From contig NZ_CP157875.1 in NCBI RefSeq assembly GCF_040215105.1, positions 407,501-471,500 on the forward strand: a stretch of 64,000 nt of DNA, given 5' to 3'. A model generated the notes under the pieces. The model made no database searches. It saw only the letters and a program-made list of their open reading frames with translations, and was not told the DNA's origin. This stretch comes from Aeromonas veronii (GTDB lineage: Bacteria; Pseudomonadota; Gammaproteobacteria; Enterobacterales; Aeromonadaceae). Made by a program: the position numbers and the translations under genes. Positions 23,492 through 31,223 of the stretch are shown here, one piece after another; position 1 is the first letter of the stretch, and every line of letters starts with the position of its first letter.

Positions 23492-24606
23492 CAGTGATTC
23501 TCCTGGGTTAACTGGGCGATGGCGTGATGGATCTGATCGAGCTGGGCCGGGCTGACGCTGCGCACATCGATCTCGATATGGCCCTCGTTGGCCTTGTAGC
23601 CCCGGCAATAGATGGCGGGATTGCCCTGTTGCAAGCGGGCCACCACTTGGACCGTGGTCATGCCGAGGCGTTCGTGGTCGAAGGCAATATCGGTACGGGC
23701 GATGTCACGTCCCGCGCTGTCCCATACCACCTTGGCGGTGACGCCGGACAGCTGGTTGAGGCGTTCGATGAAGGGAGCCATCTTGGCGACCATGGCGGCG
23801 CCGCTCTCCTTTTCTTTCTCCAGATAACGTTCGATGGCGTGAGTCAGGCCGAGGATCCCTTCCTTGCCAACCTTCATGGCACGGCCGATGCCATTCGCCT
23901 GCTGTTTGACCCATGCCACATACTGGGCCTTGCCGAGCACCAGACCGCTGGTGGGCCCCTCGATGGCTTTAGCTCCGCTGTAGATGACCAGATCGGCGCC
24001 CTGCTGGTAGTAGAGGCGCAGATCCTCTTCTGCCGCCGCATCGACGATCAGCGGCAGCTGGTGGGCCTTGGCGACATCCGCGGCCTCGGCCACCGACAGA
24101 ATGCTCTTCTGCACGCAGTGGTGGGACTTGATGTAGAGGATGGCGGCCGTCTGCGGATTGATGGCGGCGGCCAGCTGGGCGGCCGAACACTCGTTGGCGT
24201 AGCCGGCCTCCACCACCTTGCCGCCCCCCAGATTGATCATGGTGCCGACCGGCGCGCCGAAGTTCACGTTGTGCCCCTTGGGCAGCACGATTTCGCTCGG
24301 CACATCGTGGGCATGGGCATGCAGTTGTTCAAGGCGGTAGGCATCACCGCGCACGATCACGGCGGCGACTGACTGGGCGATGCCGGCACTGGCGCAGGAG
24401 ACCACGACCGCATCCTCGACCCCCAGCAGGGCGGCGAGATAGGCCCCGGTCTTGTTGACCAGATCCTTGACCTCGAAGTAGTGGCCGAGGCCAAAATTGA
24501 CGGCGTCGACCACCTCCTGCTCCGGCGTGGAGACACCGAGTATGGTCATGCGCCCGGAGGCGTTGATCACCGGTTTGAGCTGATATTTCTCATAAACAGA
24601 AGGCAT
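23491..24606 (-). CDS. dgaE: DgaE-family PLP-dependent ammonia-lyase (SelA-like)
   Basis: 371 residues, SelA/cystathionine-synthase-like fold. Lys213 in VIYSGAKAIEGPTSG is the likely PLP Schiff base, with Asp189 (LIVDAAAEED) positioned to contact the pyridine nitrogen. In Salmonella, DgaE removes ammonia from D-glucosaminate 6-phosphate to give the keto-deoxy sugar acid that DgaF cleaves. The start at 24606 (MPSVYEKYQ) overlaps the preceding metallohydrolase by 17 bases; an ATG five codons earlier is possible. Placing this enzyme between a deacylase-like hydrolase and an aldolase suggests a three-step route. The natural substrate is not shown. Confidence 0.86.
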   Translation of the reverse strand: MPSVYEKYQLKPVINASGRMTILGVSTPEQEVVDAVNFGLGHYFEVKDLVNKTGAYLAALLGVEDAVVVSCASAGIAQSVAAVIVRGDAYRLEQLHAHAHDVPSEIVLPKGHNVNFGAPVGTMINLGGGKVVEAGYANECSAAQLAAAINPQTAAILYIKSHHCVQKSILSVAEAADVAKAHQLPLIVDAAAEEDLRLYYQQGADLVIYSGAKAIEGPTSGLVLGKAQYVAWVKQQANGIGRAMKVGKEGILGLTHAIERYLEKEKESGAAMVAKMAPFIERLNQLSGVTAKVVWDSAGRDIARTDIAFDHERLGMTTVQVVARLQQGNPAIYCRGYKANEGHIEIDVRSVSPAQLDQIHHAIAQLTQENH

Positions 24607-25729
24607 GGTGTGATTTCCCATAGTGAGTCAGAACCAGGTTGCCGCCGACCAGGACGGCGAGGGGAAGCAGTTGCAGGTCGCCGCTGCGCGATTGCGCCTC
24701 GGTATCCGTGAACAGAGTCTGGCATTTGGCCAGATCAAACAGGGTCAGGTCGGCATCGGCGCCTACCTCGAGCCGCCCCTTGCCAGGCAGACGCAGGGCA
24801 TCGGCGGCCTGATGGGTGACACAGGCGAGCACCTGCTCCAGGCTCATGCCGATGACGAAAAACTTCGACATCACGTGGGCCAGGCTGTAGACGGGGCCCT
24901 TGATGCGATTCTTGCAATAGATGTCCGAGCTGATGGTGTGGGGCAGGATCCCCTGACGGATGGCGTGTTCAGCCACTTCGAAGCTGAAGCTGGCGCCGCC
25001 ATGGCCGATGTCGAGGCGCAGGCCTCGCAGCATGGCGTCGCGTACCGCCTGACGCAGCTCACCGGCCGGGGTCAGGATGCGATTTGGTTTGCCGTTGAAG
25101 CAATGGGTCAGCAGATCGCCCTCACCCAGCAGGGCGACGATCTCGTCCAGATCCGGTGGCGTATTGCCCACGTGCACCATCAGCGGCAGATCGCCGTTGT
25201 CGCGCTGGATCTGCTTGGCGATGCGCAGGGGTTGCAGGCCATTCTCACCCACCACGCTGCCACTCATGCGGGCCTTGATGCCGACGATGAAGGAGGGGTG
25301 GCGGCGAATGGCGGCCTTGGCGAGTACAGGGTCGATATCGGCGGGATTGGCCAGCTCGTTCTGGCGCAACAGGCCGATGCGGGAGATGTTGAGCAGGGCA
25401 TGGACCCGGGTCTTGCAGCCGGCCGCCAACTGCTGGAAGGCATCCACATCGTCGGCCCCGGTGCTGCCCGCATCGATGACGGTGGTCACGCCGGATTCCA
25501 CGCCCACCTTGTCCGGTTCATCGTGATAGATGGGGGAAGCGGGGTAGCAGTGGGTGTGGCCATCGATCCAGCCTGCACTCACATAGGTATTACCGGCCAG
25601 ATCCAGCGTCTCTCTTGCCTCGGCCGTGGCAGGGAGAGAGCCCATGGCCGCTATCTTGCCGTCCAGAATGGCGATGTCGATGAGCTCGCCGTTTCCCTGG
25701 CGTCCCGCTCTGATGATGAAGTCATACAT
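24590..25729 (-). CDS. Amidohydrolase/deacetylase-family metallohydrolase
   Basis: 379 residues, amidohydrolase superfamily with a dihydroorotase-like layout. Candidate metal ligands are His58 and His60 (DGHTHCYP), Lys152 (IVGIKARMS, possibly carbamylated), His186 (MVHVGN), His209 (LLTHCFNG) and Asp240 (LDIGHGG). Members hydrolyse amide or cyclic amide bonds; this branch is often called a deacetylase. From memory it is the family named after EF_0837/AHA_3915. With DgaE and DgaF downstream, it could remove an acyl group or open a lactam before deamination. It lies 42 bp after the DUF4310 gene. Confidence 0.83.
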   Translation of the reverse strand: MYDFIIRAGRQGNGELIDIAILDGKIAAMGSLPATAEARETLDLAGNTYVSAGWIDGHTHCYPASPIYHDEPDKVGVESGVTTVIDAGSTGADDVDAFQQLAAGCKTRVHALLNISRIGLLRQNELANPADIDPVLAKAAIRRHPSFIVGIKARMSGSVVGENGLQPLRIAKQIQRDNGDLPLMVHVGNTPPDLDEIVALLGEGDLLTHCFNGKPNRILTPAGELRQAVRDAMLRGLRLDIGHGGASFSFEVAEHAIRQGILPHTISSDIYCKNRIKGPVYSLAHVMSKFFVIGMSLEQVLACVTHQAADALRLPGKGRLEVGADADLTLFDLAKCQTLFTDTEAQSRSGDLQLLPLAVLVGGNLVLTHYGKSHHAFCL

Positions 25730-25771
25730 GGTGCTGGCCTCTAGCGTGCCGCCCCGCAGGGCGGCCAGTGT

Positions 25772-26422
25772 TTATGCAAGGGCTACCGGGAAGAAGGTCC
25801 CGAGCAGCATGGCACCCAGGATGGCGCCGCCAGTGATGGGCTTGTTCCAGATGTAGAACAGCAGAGCACCCAGCAGGGATCCCAGGCCGATGGGGATGGA
25901 GGCACCCATGGCGGAGAGAATGATCAAGGGACCGAGGAAGCGCCCCGAGCTGTTGCCAGCCCCCATCATCACATCCGCCCCATAGGTGGAGTTGCTCTGA
26001 TTGATGGTGAACTTGCGGGCCAGGATGATCACGTAACCGATGGCCAGGCCAATCCCCATGCCGGTGACCAGGGAGGCGGTGAAGTTCTCCACCGGGTAGA
26101 CGATGCCGGCACCCAGCAGCAGGGCGGGAACCCCCAGGCCGACGCCGGTCTGGATGGCACCGCCGATGTCCAGTATTCCCACCAGGGAGCCTTCGATGAT
26201 GCGGGCGAACAGGAAGCTGGCACCAAAGGCCGCGACCGCGCCGTAGGCACCCGTGTCCATCCCGGCCTTCAGCATGGCGACGAAAGCCACTTCGTTGAAG
26301 GCACCGACCCCGTACAGATAGAACATGTGGGTCCCGGCAAAGACCCCGGCTGACAGCAAACCGACGAAGATGGGGAAGGACCAGTCGGCATACCAGAAGT
26401 TGTTTCTCAATTTCTCATCCAT
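25772..26422 (-). CDS. DUF4310-family membrane protein
   Basis: 216 residues, very hydrophobic, with about six predicted membrane segments (for example ~14-33, 60-78, 82-103, 112-135, 160-180, 185-212). The loop GADVMMGAGNSSGRFLGP (~148-165) is polar, glycine-rich and probably functional. I recognise the family (EF_0833/AHA_3914 type) but no function has been established to my knowledge. It follows a second membrane protein by 10 bp; the pair plausibly forms a permease. Confidence 0.8.
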   Translation of the reverse strand: MDEKLRNNFWYADWSFPIFVGLLSAGVFAGTHMFYLYGVGAFNEVAFVAMLKAGMDTGAYGAVAAFGASFLFARIIEGSLVGILDIGGAIQTGVGLGVPALLLGAGIVYPVENFTASLVTGMGIGLAIGYVIILARKFTINQSNSTYGADVMMGAGNSSGRFLGPLIILSAMGASIPIGLGSLLGALLFYIWNKPITGGAILGAMLLGTFFPVALA

Positions 26423-26432
26423 GGGATAGTCC

Positions 26433-27209
26433 TTATTTTCCGCTCATCAGGTTGTGGACATTGTCCAGCCACAGGGGGACCCCGAGGTGGAAGGACTCGA
26501 TCAGTTTCATATCGAAGCCACGGAAGAATCCGCTCAGCACGAACAGCAGTACGATGGCCGCCATCATCACCTTGGTGACATGGTTCCAGCCGCTCTCTTC
26601 CACCCCCTTGCCGATGAGGATGCCGAGTACCAGACCGGGAACGGCGTTGCCCATGATGAGCTGGGCCAGACCGCCGAAGATGGTGGCCCAGAAGCCGGAC
26701 TTCTTGCCCGCCTCGATGGCGGCCAGCCAGAAGATCACCGGCATGACGGTGTTGACCAGCAGGTTGGCGGCAGGCACCAGTACCTTGACGGCGGTGACCT
26801 GCAAGGCGGCGGGGACGGCGGCGGCGGTGCTGTTCAAGAAGGCGACGACGATGGCGCCGATGATGCCGCAGGCGATGGCCATCTTCTTGGGATCGTGCAA
26901 GGTGGTGGCGAGATCCCGGTTCTTGATCATCAGGGCCGCAGCGCCCCAGTTCGGCAGGATGCGGTGATCCACGTCCTGGGTGAAGGCGCCTGCCGCAACG
27001 GTTGAGGCCCAGGCGTTGAAGAAGAAGCCAAGACCGAAGGAGAAGTGTGACGCCGGGTCTCCCTCACAGGAGTTGAGCTCGCCCAGGGTACGGAAGGCCC
27101 CCATGCCCTGCACGGTCGGTGCATGGAACATCCGTGCCGCACCGGCCCCCACACCGACGCCCACCAGGCCGCCGATGATCAATGATTTGAAAAGAATGAT
27201 TAGAAACAT
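26433..27209 (-). CDS. DUF4311-family membrane protein
   Basis: 258 residues, with a glycine-rich N-terminal membrane segment (~3-25, SLIIGGLVGVGVGAGAARMF) and about five more. The conserved-looking segment GELNSCEGDPASHFSFGLGF (~43-62) contains Cys48 and acidic residues and lies between membrane segments, so it may line a substrate path. From memory this is the EF_0832/AHA_3913 family, of unknown function. It is encoded between DUF4312 and DUF4310; I infer a two-subunit transporter. It does not resemble EIIC or EIID of a mannose-family PTS. Confidence 0.8.
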   Translation of the reverse strand: MFLIILFKSLIIGGLVGVGVGAGAARMFHAPTVQGMGAFRTLGELNSCEGDPASHFSFGLGFFFNAWASTVAAGAFTQDVDHRILPNWGAAALMIKNRDLATTLHDPKKMAIACGIIGAIVVAFLNSTAAAVPAALQVTAVKVLVPAANLLVNTVMPVIFWLAAIEAGKKSGFWATIFGGLAQLIMGNAVPGLVLGILIGKGVEESGWNHVTKVMMAAIVLLFVLSGFFRGFDMKLIESFHLGVPLWLDNVHNLMSGK

Positions 27210-27230
27210 CCAACATGTCCTTTTTGTGGG

Positions 27231-27527
27231 TTAAACCAGGCTGAAATCCACCTTGTCCACGTCCAGGCTGGTGACCTTGACGGCGATCTCCAGCTGGACG
27301 CGGAACTCACGACGCTGGCGCGGCAGGAAGAAGAACAGAAACTTCTCCACCCGGACCGACTCCTCGGCCTTGAGCACCTGAACCTCGACCGGTTCGAGCC
27401 GCAGCATGACGTGCTGGCTGCCCTTGAGCAGCGTGGGTTGCACCTGGCTGAGGGCGGCGGCGAACGCCTGCTGGCGTGTCGCCCCCTTGCCATTGACGAT
27501 GACCTGGGTGGTGAAGTGTTCTTTCAT
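27231..27527 (-). CDS. DUF4312-family small soluble protein
   Basis: 98 residues, no signal peptide or membrane segment: MKEHFTTQVIVNGKGATRQQ, then an alternating beta/charged pattern ending VTSLDVDKVDFSLV. From memory it belongs to the EF_0831/AHA_3912 family. The start at 27527 overlaps the SFCGS stop by one base; the frame is open further upstream but that part overlaps the SFCGS gene and is not family sequence. The role is unknown; co-conservation with the two membrane proteins suggests a cytoplasmic accessory subunit. Confidence 0.78.
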   Translation of the reverse strand: MKEHFTTQVIVNGKGATRQQAFAAALSQVQPTLLKGSQHVMLRLEPVEVQVLKAEESVRVEKFLFFFLPRQRREFRVQLEIAVKVTSLDVDKVDFSLV

Positions 27528-27892
27528 CAGGCGCGACCGTGCTTCTTGGCGAAGGCCTCGACCAGCTTCTGGCCCAGCTCTTCCTTGTCCATGAAGCCGA
27601 AGCCCAGCACCACGCAGCCTTCGTTGATGGCGGTGACGCCCTCTTCGATGGATCGCATGCCGTAGCGGCACTTGTAGCCGTACTTGGTCTGGGCCGTGAT
27701 AGCACCGGCTCCGCCGCTGCCGCAGAAGGAGATGCCGAGATCCGCCTGCTCCTTGTTCATCACATCACCGAGCTTCATGTCGGCGGCCATGCCGGGGATG
27801 ACGGTGACGCTGGCACCGGCGGCTTCGGCGCCGGCCCCCACTTTCTGGCCCTTGCCGAGACGATCTCCAATCACGAGTTTGATGGCTGACAT
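27527..27892 (-). CDS. Glycine-rich SFCGS-family protein
   Basis: 121 residues, soluble. It opens with a beta-strand/glycine loop (KLVIGDRLGKGQKVGAG, 5-21) and carries the motif that names the family, SFCGSGGAGA (55-64), with Cys57, plus Cys75 and Cys93. From memory it is the EF_0830/AHA_3911 family, function unknown. A small Rossmann-like protein with an N-terminal strand-glycine loop and a reactive-looking cysteine recalls PTS EIIB subunits, and the motif region also resembles E. coli YhfU (DUF2620). Both resemblances are inference. Confidence 0.8.
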   Translation of the reverse strand: MSAIKLVIGDRLGKGQKVGAGAEAAGASVTVIPGMAADMKLGDVMNKEQADLGISFCGSGGAGAITAQTKYGYKCRYGMRSIEEGVTAINEGCVVLGFGFMDKEELGQKLVEAFAKKHGRA

Positions 27893-27908
27893 ACAGGTAT
27901 CTCCTTGA

Positions 27909-28265
27909 TTAAGGGTTCAGGACTGAACTGAGTTCATTTTCTTTGGCCACTTCGAAATGGACGGACAAGAGATGGGCCTCTTCGTAGGCCAGCTTGTCCA
28001 GCCAGGCGACGACCTGTTCGGCCAGTCGCAGGGACAGGGGGGAGATCTCGTCAAACAGGCTGAGATCGACCTCCGGCAGGGATTCACCGCTGTAGGAGCG
28101 CCACACCATGGCTTTGACATGGGAGGCGAGCATCTGTTTTTGCACCTCGTTGGGGAGAATGCCCTGTTCGGCCAGCAGGGGATAAATGCGGGCCAGAGTC
28201 AGGTCTGTCTTGCGCAACAGGTCCGGGCTATCCGGGGTCAGGGTGTGGTCAGTCTGGGTCTTCAA
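27909..28265 (-). CDS. Stand-alone PRD-domain protein
   Basis: 118 residues making a single PTS regulation domain and nothing else. Both signature positions are histidines: His49 (MLASHVKAMVWR) and His103 (LLSVHFEVAKEN). There is no HTH, so it does not bind DNA by itself. From memory this is the EF_0829/AHA_3910 family. It is the first gene of the accessory operon. It could modulate the regulator encoded at the far end or the permease according to PTS phosphorylation; this is inferred. Confidence 0.8.
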   Translation of the reverse strand: MKTQTDHTLTPDSPDLLRKTDLTLARIYPLLAEQGILPNEVQKQMLASHVKAMVWRSYSGESLPEVDLSLFDEISPLSLRLAEQVVAWLDKLAYEEAHLLSVHFEVAKENELSSVLNP

Positions 28266-28489
28266 GGTCTGCTCTCCAAGGCTGGCAGAAGGAATGACCC
28301 TACCCTAAGGGGGCAAAGCAGTATGGAGGAGGCAGCTTTTTTCCGATTCGAACTGGAAATCCGGCTGGAAAGCAGACCCAAAATGGCCATTTCTGTGGCT
28401 CAGGGGCGTCAAAAGGGGAACTCCAGGCGCTATGAGTGTGATCCGTGCCGCACTTTGGCGGCCGAAACCTGGCCGTGGGCGAGGTGTGG
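28266..28489. other. Leader/promoter region of the accessory operon
   Basis: No gene is visible between the PRD gene and the degS terminator (28266-28533, about 270 bp). It should hold the operon's promoter, but I found no convincing -35/-10 pair and no sigma-54 (-24/-12) element on the minus strand. The ribosome site CCTTGGAGAGCAG precedes the PRD gene. The only clear regulatory element is the CRP-like palindrome at its far end. Confidence 0.5.
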
Positions 28490-28511
28490 AACTGTGAGTC
28501 GTCTCACGCAA
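28490..28511. promoter_or_regulatory. Putative CRP (cAMP receptor protein) site
   Basis: TGTGA (28493-28497), a 6-base spacer and TCACG (28504-28508): one mismatch to the TGTGA-N6-TCACA core. Centred about 235 bp upstream of the PRD start. It fits catabolite control of a carbon-source operon; binding is inferred. Confidence 0.55.
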
Positions 28512-28533
28512 AGGGAAGGGGGGCAGACATGAA

Positions 28534-28553
28534 AACAGGGCCATCGGGCCCTG
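28534..28553 (-). terminator. degS terminator
   Basis: On the minus strand ACAGGGCC-cgat-GGCCCTGT followed by TTTC, 20 bases past the degS stop. It separates degS from the accessory operon. Confidence 0.82.
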
Positions 28554-28572
28554 TCGGTAACCAAATGGTGGC

Positions 28573-29694
28573 TTAACTGGTGGAAGTGGCGCTGCTGGCC
28601 GGCAGGTTCTGGTAGCGCACGTCCTCCTCGATGATGACATCCACATCCAGCGGTTTGCCATTGCGGATGACGGAGATGCGCAGCTTGGTGCCGGGGCGGC
28701 TCTCGACGATCTTGTCCATGACGGCCCTTACCCCGCTGATGGCTTCGCCATTGACCTTGAGCAGCACGTCACCGCGCTTGAGGCCGGCCTTGCTGGCGGG
28801 CCCCGTGGGGTCCAGGCTCTCCACCACCAGACCCTGCAGATCGCCCAGGTTCATCATGCGCGCGACTATGGGGTTGATCTCGACACTGGAGATGCCGAGG
28901 TAGCCGCGGATGACCCGGCCGTTGGCGATGAGCTCATCCATGATGCGCTTGGCCAGCTTGTAGGGGATGGCGAAGCTGATGCCGTAACTCTCCTGATTGC
29001 CGTTGAGGTGATAGGCGGCAGTATTGATGCCCACCAGGTCGCCGCGGCCGTTGACCAGGGCTCCACCGGAGTTGCCTTCGTTGATGGCGGCGTCGGTCTG
29101 CAGCAGATCCTGCCGGCCATTGCTGTCCGGCCCCATGCTGGAGAGGCCGATGCGGCCGGTGGCGCTGATGATGCCCTGAGTGATGGTCTGTCCGACGTTG
29201 TAGGGGTTGCCGATGGCGAGCACCACGTCCCCCACATCCGGCAGGCGGTCGGGATCTTGCGGGATCACCGGCAGGTTGTCCGATTCGATGTAGAGCACCG
29301 CCAGATCGGTCAGCTTGTCGGAGCCGACCAGCTCGGCACTGAACACCCGGCCATCCTGCAGCGCGACGATGATCTGATCCGCGTCTGCGATGACGTGATA
29401 GTTGGTCAGCACGTGGCCGCGGGCGCTCATGATGACCCCGGAGCCCAGACCCTGTGGTCGCAGCTCCGCCTTTTCACCACGGTTGCCGGCAAAGCTGCGG
29501 GTGTAGATGTTGACGACGGCGGGGCCGGCACGGTGAGCGGCGTAGGAGAAACTCAGCTCGCGGGCATTGGTGATGAGGCCGGGTAGCTGGGCTCCGCCAC
29601 GGAAATTGGGGAACAGCAACAACAGGAGTGCAGCGACGGTGAGGCCGAAGCCGACAGACTTGCCCAAGTAGCTGATCAAAGGTGGGATTTTCAT
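28573..29694 (-). CDS. degS: DegS, site-1 protease of the sigma-E stress pathway
   Basis: 373 residues: one N-terminal membrane segment (~12-29), a trypsin-like protease domain with His100, Asp130 and Ser209 (INEGNSGGAL), and one PDZ domain (~260-355). DegS senses unfolded porin C-termini through its PDZ domain and cleaves RseA to release sigma-E. The anchor and single PDZ separate it from the two-PDZ DegQ next door. It lies 89 bp after degQ with a terminator between, so it probably has its own promoter. It is about 18 residues longer than E. coli DegS, mostly a Ser/Thr-rich tail. Confidence 0.95.
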   Translation of the reverse strand: MKIPPLISYLGKSVGFGLTVAALLLLLFPNFRGGAQLPGLITNARELSFSYAAHRAGPAVVNIYTRSFAGNRGEKAELRPQGLGSGVIMSARGHVLTNYHVIADADQIIVALQDGRVFSAELVGSDKLTDLAVLYIESDNLPVIPQDPDRLPDVGDVVLAIGNPYNVGQTITQGIISATGRIGLSSMGPDSNGRQDLLQTDAAINEGNSGGALVNGRGDLVGINTAAYHLNGNQESYGISFAIPYKLAKRIMDELIANGRVIRGYLGISSVEINPIVARMMNLGDLQGLVVESLDPTGPASKAGLKRGDVLLKVNGEAISGVRAVMDKIVESRPGTKLRISVIRNGKPLDVDVIIEEDVRYQNLPASSATSTS

Positions 29695-29744
29695 GTCATT
29701 CTCATCCGTACAGGCTGCGCGCAGAGAATAACATTATCGGTGGA

Positions 29745-29776
29745 TAAAAATCACCCGCGGCAGTTGCCGCGGGTGT
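29745..29776 (-). terminator. degQ terminator
   Basis: On the minus strand ACCCGCGGC-aact-GCCGCGGGT followed by GATTTTTA, just after the degQ stop. Confidence 0.88.
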
Positions 29777-29783
29777 GAGGGGC

Positions 29784-31142
29784 TTAACGGATCACCAAAT
29801 AGAGGGAGGAGTCGCCACGCTGGATGTTCAGCGCCAGCACTTCCGGCTTGTCCTTCAGCGCCTTGGTCAGTTCACCCAGGCTGTTGATGCGCAGGCGGTT
29901 GACCCCGATGATGATGTCGCCCTTCTGCAGGCCGGAGGCGGCGGCAGGGGAGCGCGGATCGATATCGGAGACGGCCACGCCGGTCACCGGCTCTGAGGTG
30001 GTGCTGAGCTTGGCGCCTTCGAGTGCCGGGTGCAGGGCACTGGCGAGGATCTCGCTGTCATCGGCCTTCTTCAGGGTGACCTTGACGGTCTGCTCCTTGC
30101 CATCACGGATAAGGCCGAGCGCCACCTGCTTGTCGGCCCCCATGGTGGCTATCTTGGCACGCAGCTCACCGAAGGAGCGGATGGCCTTGCCATCGATGCT
30201 GACGATGATATCCCCTGCCTTGATGCCGGCCTTGGCCGCCGCGGAGTCGGGCATGACCTGGTTGACGAAGGCACCATCCTTCTTGTTGTAACCGAAGGAC
30301 TTGGCGATATCAGAGGTCAGCTCGGTACCCGTGATCCCCAGTTGGCCACGACGGACCTCACCGTACTTGACGATCTGCTCCGACAGGTCCCGCACCATGT
30401 TGGACGGGATGGCGAAGCCGATACCGATGTTGCCGCCGTTCGGTCCCAGAATGGCGGTGTTGATGCCGATCAGCTCGCCACGTAGGTTGAGCAGGGCACC
30501 GCCTGAGTTGCCGGAGTTGATGGCCGCATCGGTCTGGATGAAGTTTTCCAGGTTTTCGATGTTGAGGCCGCTGCGACCGAGGGCACTGACGATGCCGGAG
30601 GTGACGGTCTGGCCCAGGCCGAACGGGTTGCCGATGGCGAGCGCATAGTCACCGACCCGCAGGTCGTCGGAATCGGCAAACTTAATTTGTACCAGGTCAT
30701 CGGCCTTGATTTGCAGCAGGGCGATGTCGGACTGCTTGTCTTCGCCTATCTTCTTGGCGGCATATTCACGGCCGTCCTTCAGATTGACCTTGATCTCGTC
30801 CGCCTCATGAACCACGTGGGCGTTAGTGATCACATAGCCTTTCTTCGCATCGATGATGACGCCGGAGCCGAGCGCCTGGAAGGGCTGCTCGCTCACCTGC
30901 TCGTCAGGCATGTTGGGGCCGAAGAAGAAGCGGAATTGTTCGGGCAGGCGCTGGCGAGTGATCTTTTTGCCAGAGACGGAGATGTTGACCACGGCAGGGG
31001 TGACCTGCTCGAGGACGGGGGCCAGGCTCGGCATCTCCTGGTTGTTCGCCAGCAGGGGCAGGGCAGCTTGCGCTGGCGCCGCAGACAGGGCGATACCGAC
31101 ACTGAGGGCTAATACACTGAATACAGAAAGAGATTTACGCAT
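29784..31142 (-). CDS. degQ: DegQ/DegP-type periplasmic serine protease
   Basis: 452 residues: signal peptide (~1-26, cleavage after APAQA), protease domain with His109, Asp139 and Ser213 (NSGNSGGALL), and two PDZ domains (~245-340 and ~355-450). It degrades or holds misfolded periplasmic proteins. The short LA loop and length (E. coli DegQ 455, DegP 474) favour DegQ, as does the tandem degQ-degS arrangement. The start at 31142 gives a proper signal peptide; the open frame upstream does not. Unlike what I recall for E. coli degQ, it has a clear sigma-E promoter, so it may fill the DegP role. Confidence 0.93.
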   Translation of the reverse strand: MRKSLSVFSVLALSVGIALSAAPAQAALPLLANNQEMPSLAPVLEQVTPAVVNISVSGKKITRQRLPEQFRFFFGPNMPDEQVSEQPFQALGSGVIIDAKKGYVITNAHVVHEADEIKVNLKDGREYAAKKIGEDKQSDIALLQIKADDLVQIKFADSDDLRVGDYALAIGNPFGLGQTVTSGIVSALGRSGLNIENLENFIQTDAAINSGNSGGALLNLRGELIGINTAILGPNGGNIGIGFAIPSNMVRDLSEQIVKYGEVRRGQLGITGTELTSDIAKSFGYNKKDGAFVNQVMPDSAAAKAGIKAGDIIVSIDGKAIRSFGELRAKIATMGADKQVALGLIRDGKEQTVKVTLKKADDSEILASALHPALEGAKLSTTSEPVTGVAVSDIDPRSPAAASGLQKGDIIIGVNRLRINSLGELTKALKDKPEVLALNIQRGDSSLYLVIR

Positions 31143-31179
31143 ATGAGAAACAGCTCCCAGAAAAAGTTGCAGTGCAATC

Positions 31180-31215
31180 GTCAAGGTCTGACCACGATAA
31201 GGCGTAATAAGTTCC
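31180..31215 (-). promoter_or_regulatory. Sigma-E promoter of degQ
   Basis: On the minus strand GGAACTT (31215-31209), 17 bases, then TCAGA (31191-31187). This has the same -35 core and the same 17-base spacing as the E. coli degP sigma-E promoter (GAACTT-N17-TCTGA). Transcription would start near 31180, about 40 bp before the ATG. Confidence 0.78.
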
Positions 31216-31223
31216 ACCAGGGG

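Noticed and set aside
27527-27671. Upstream extension of the DUF4312 frame
   Set aside because: The extra 48 residues overlap the SFCGS gene, are arginine-rich and precede a start with a coupled TGATG junction; the short form is right.
28266-28530. Sigma-54 (-24/-12) promoter for the accessory operon
   Set aside because: Related sugar-acid operons use sigma-54, so I searched for GG-N10-GC elements with the TGGCAC-N5-TTGC pattern on the minus strand; no acceptable match.
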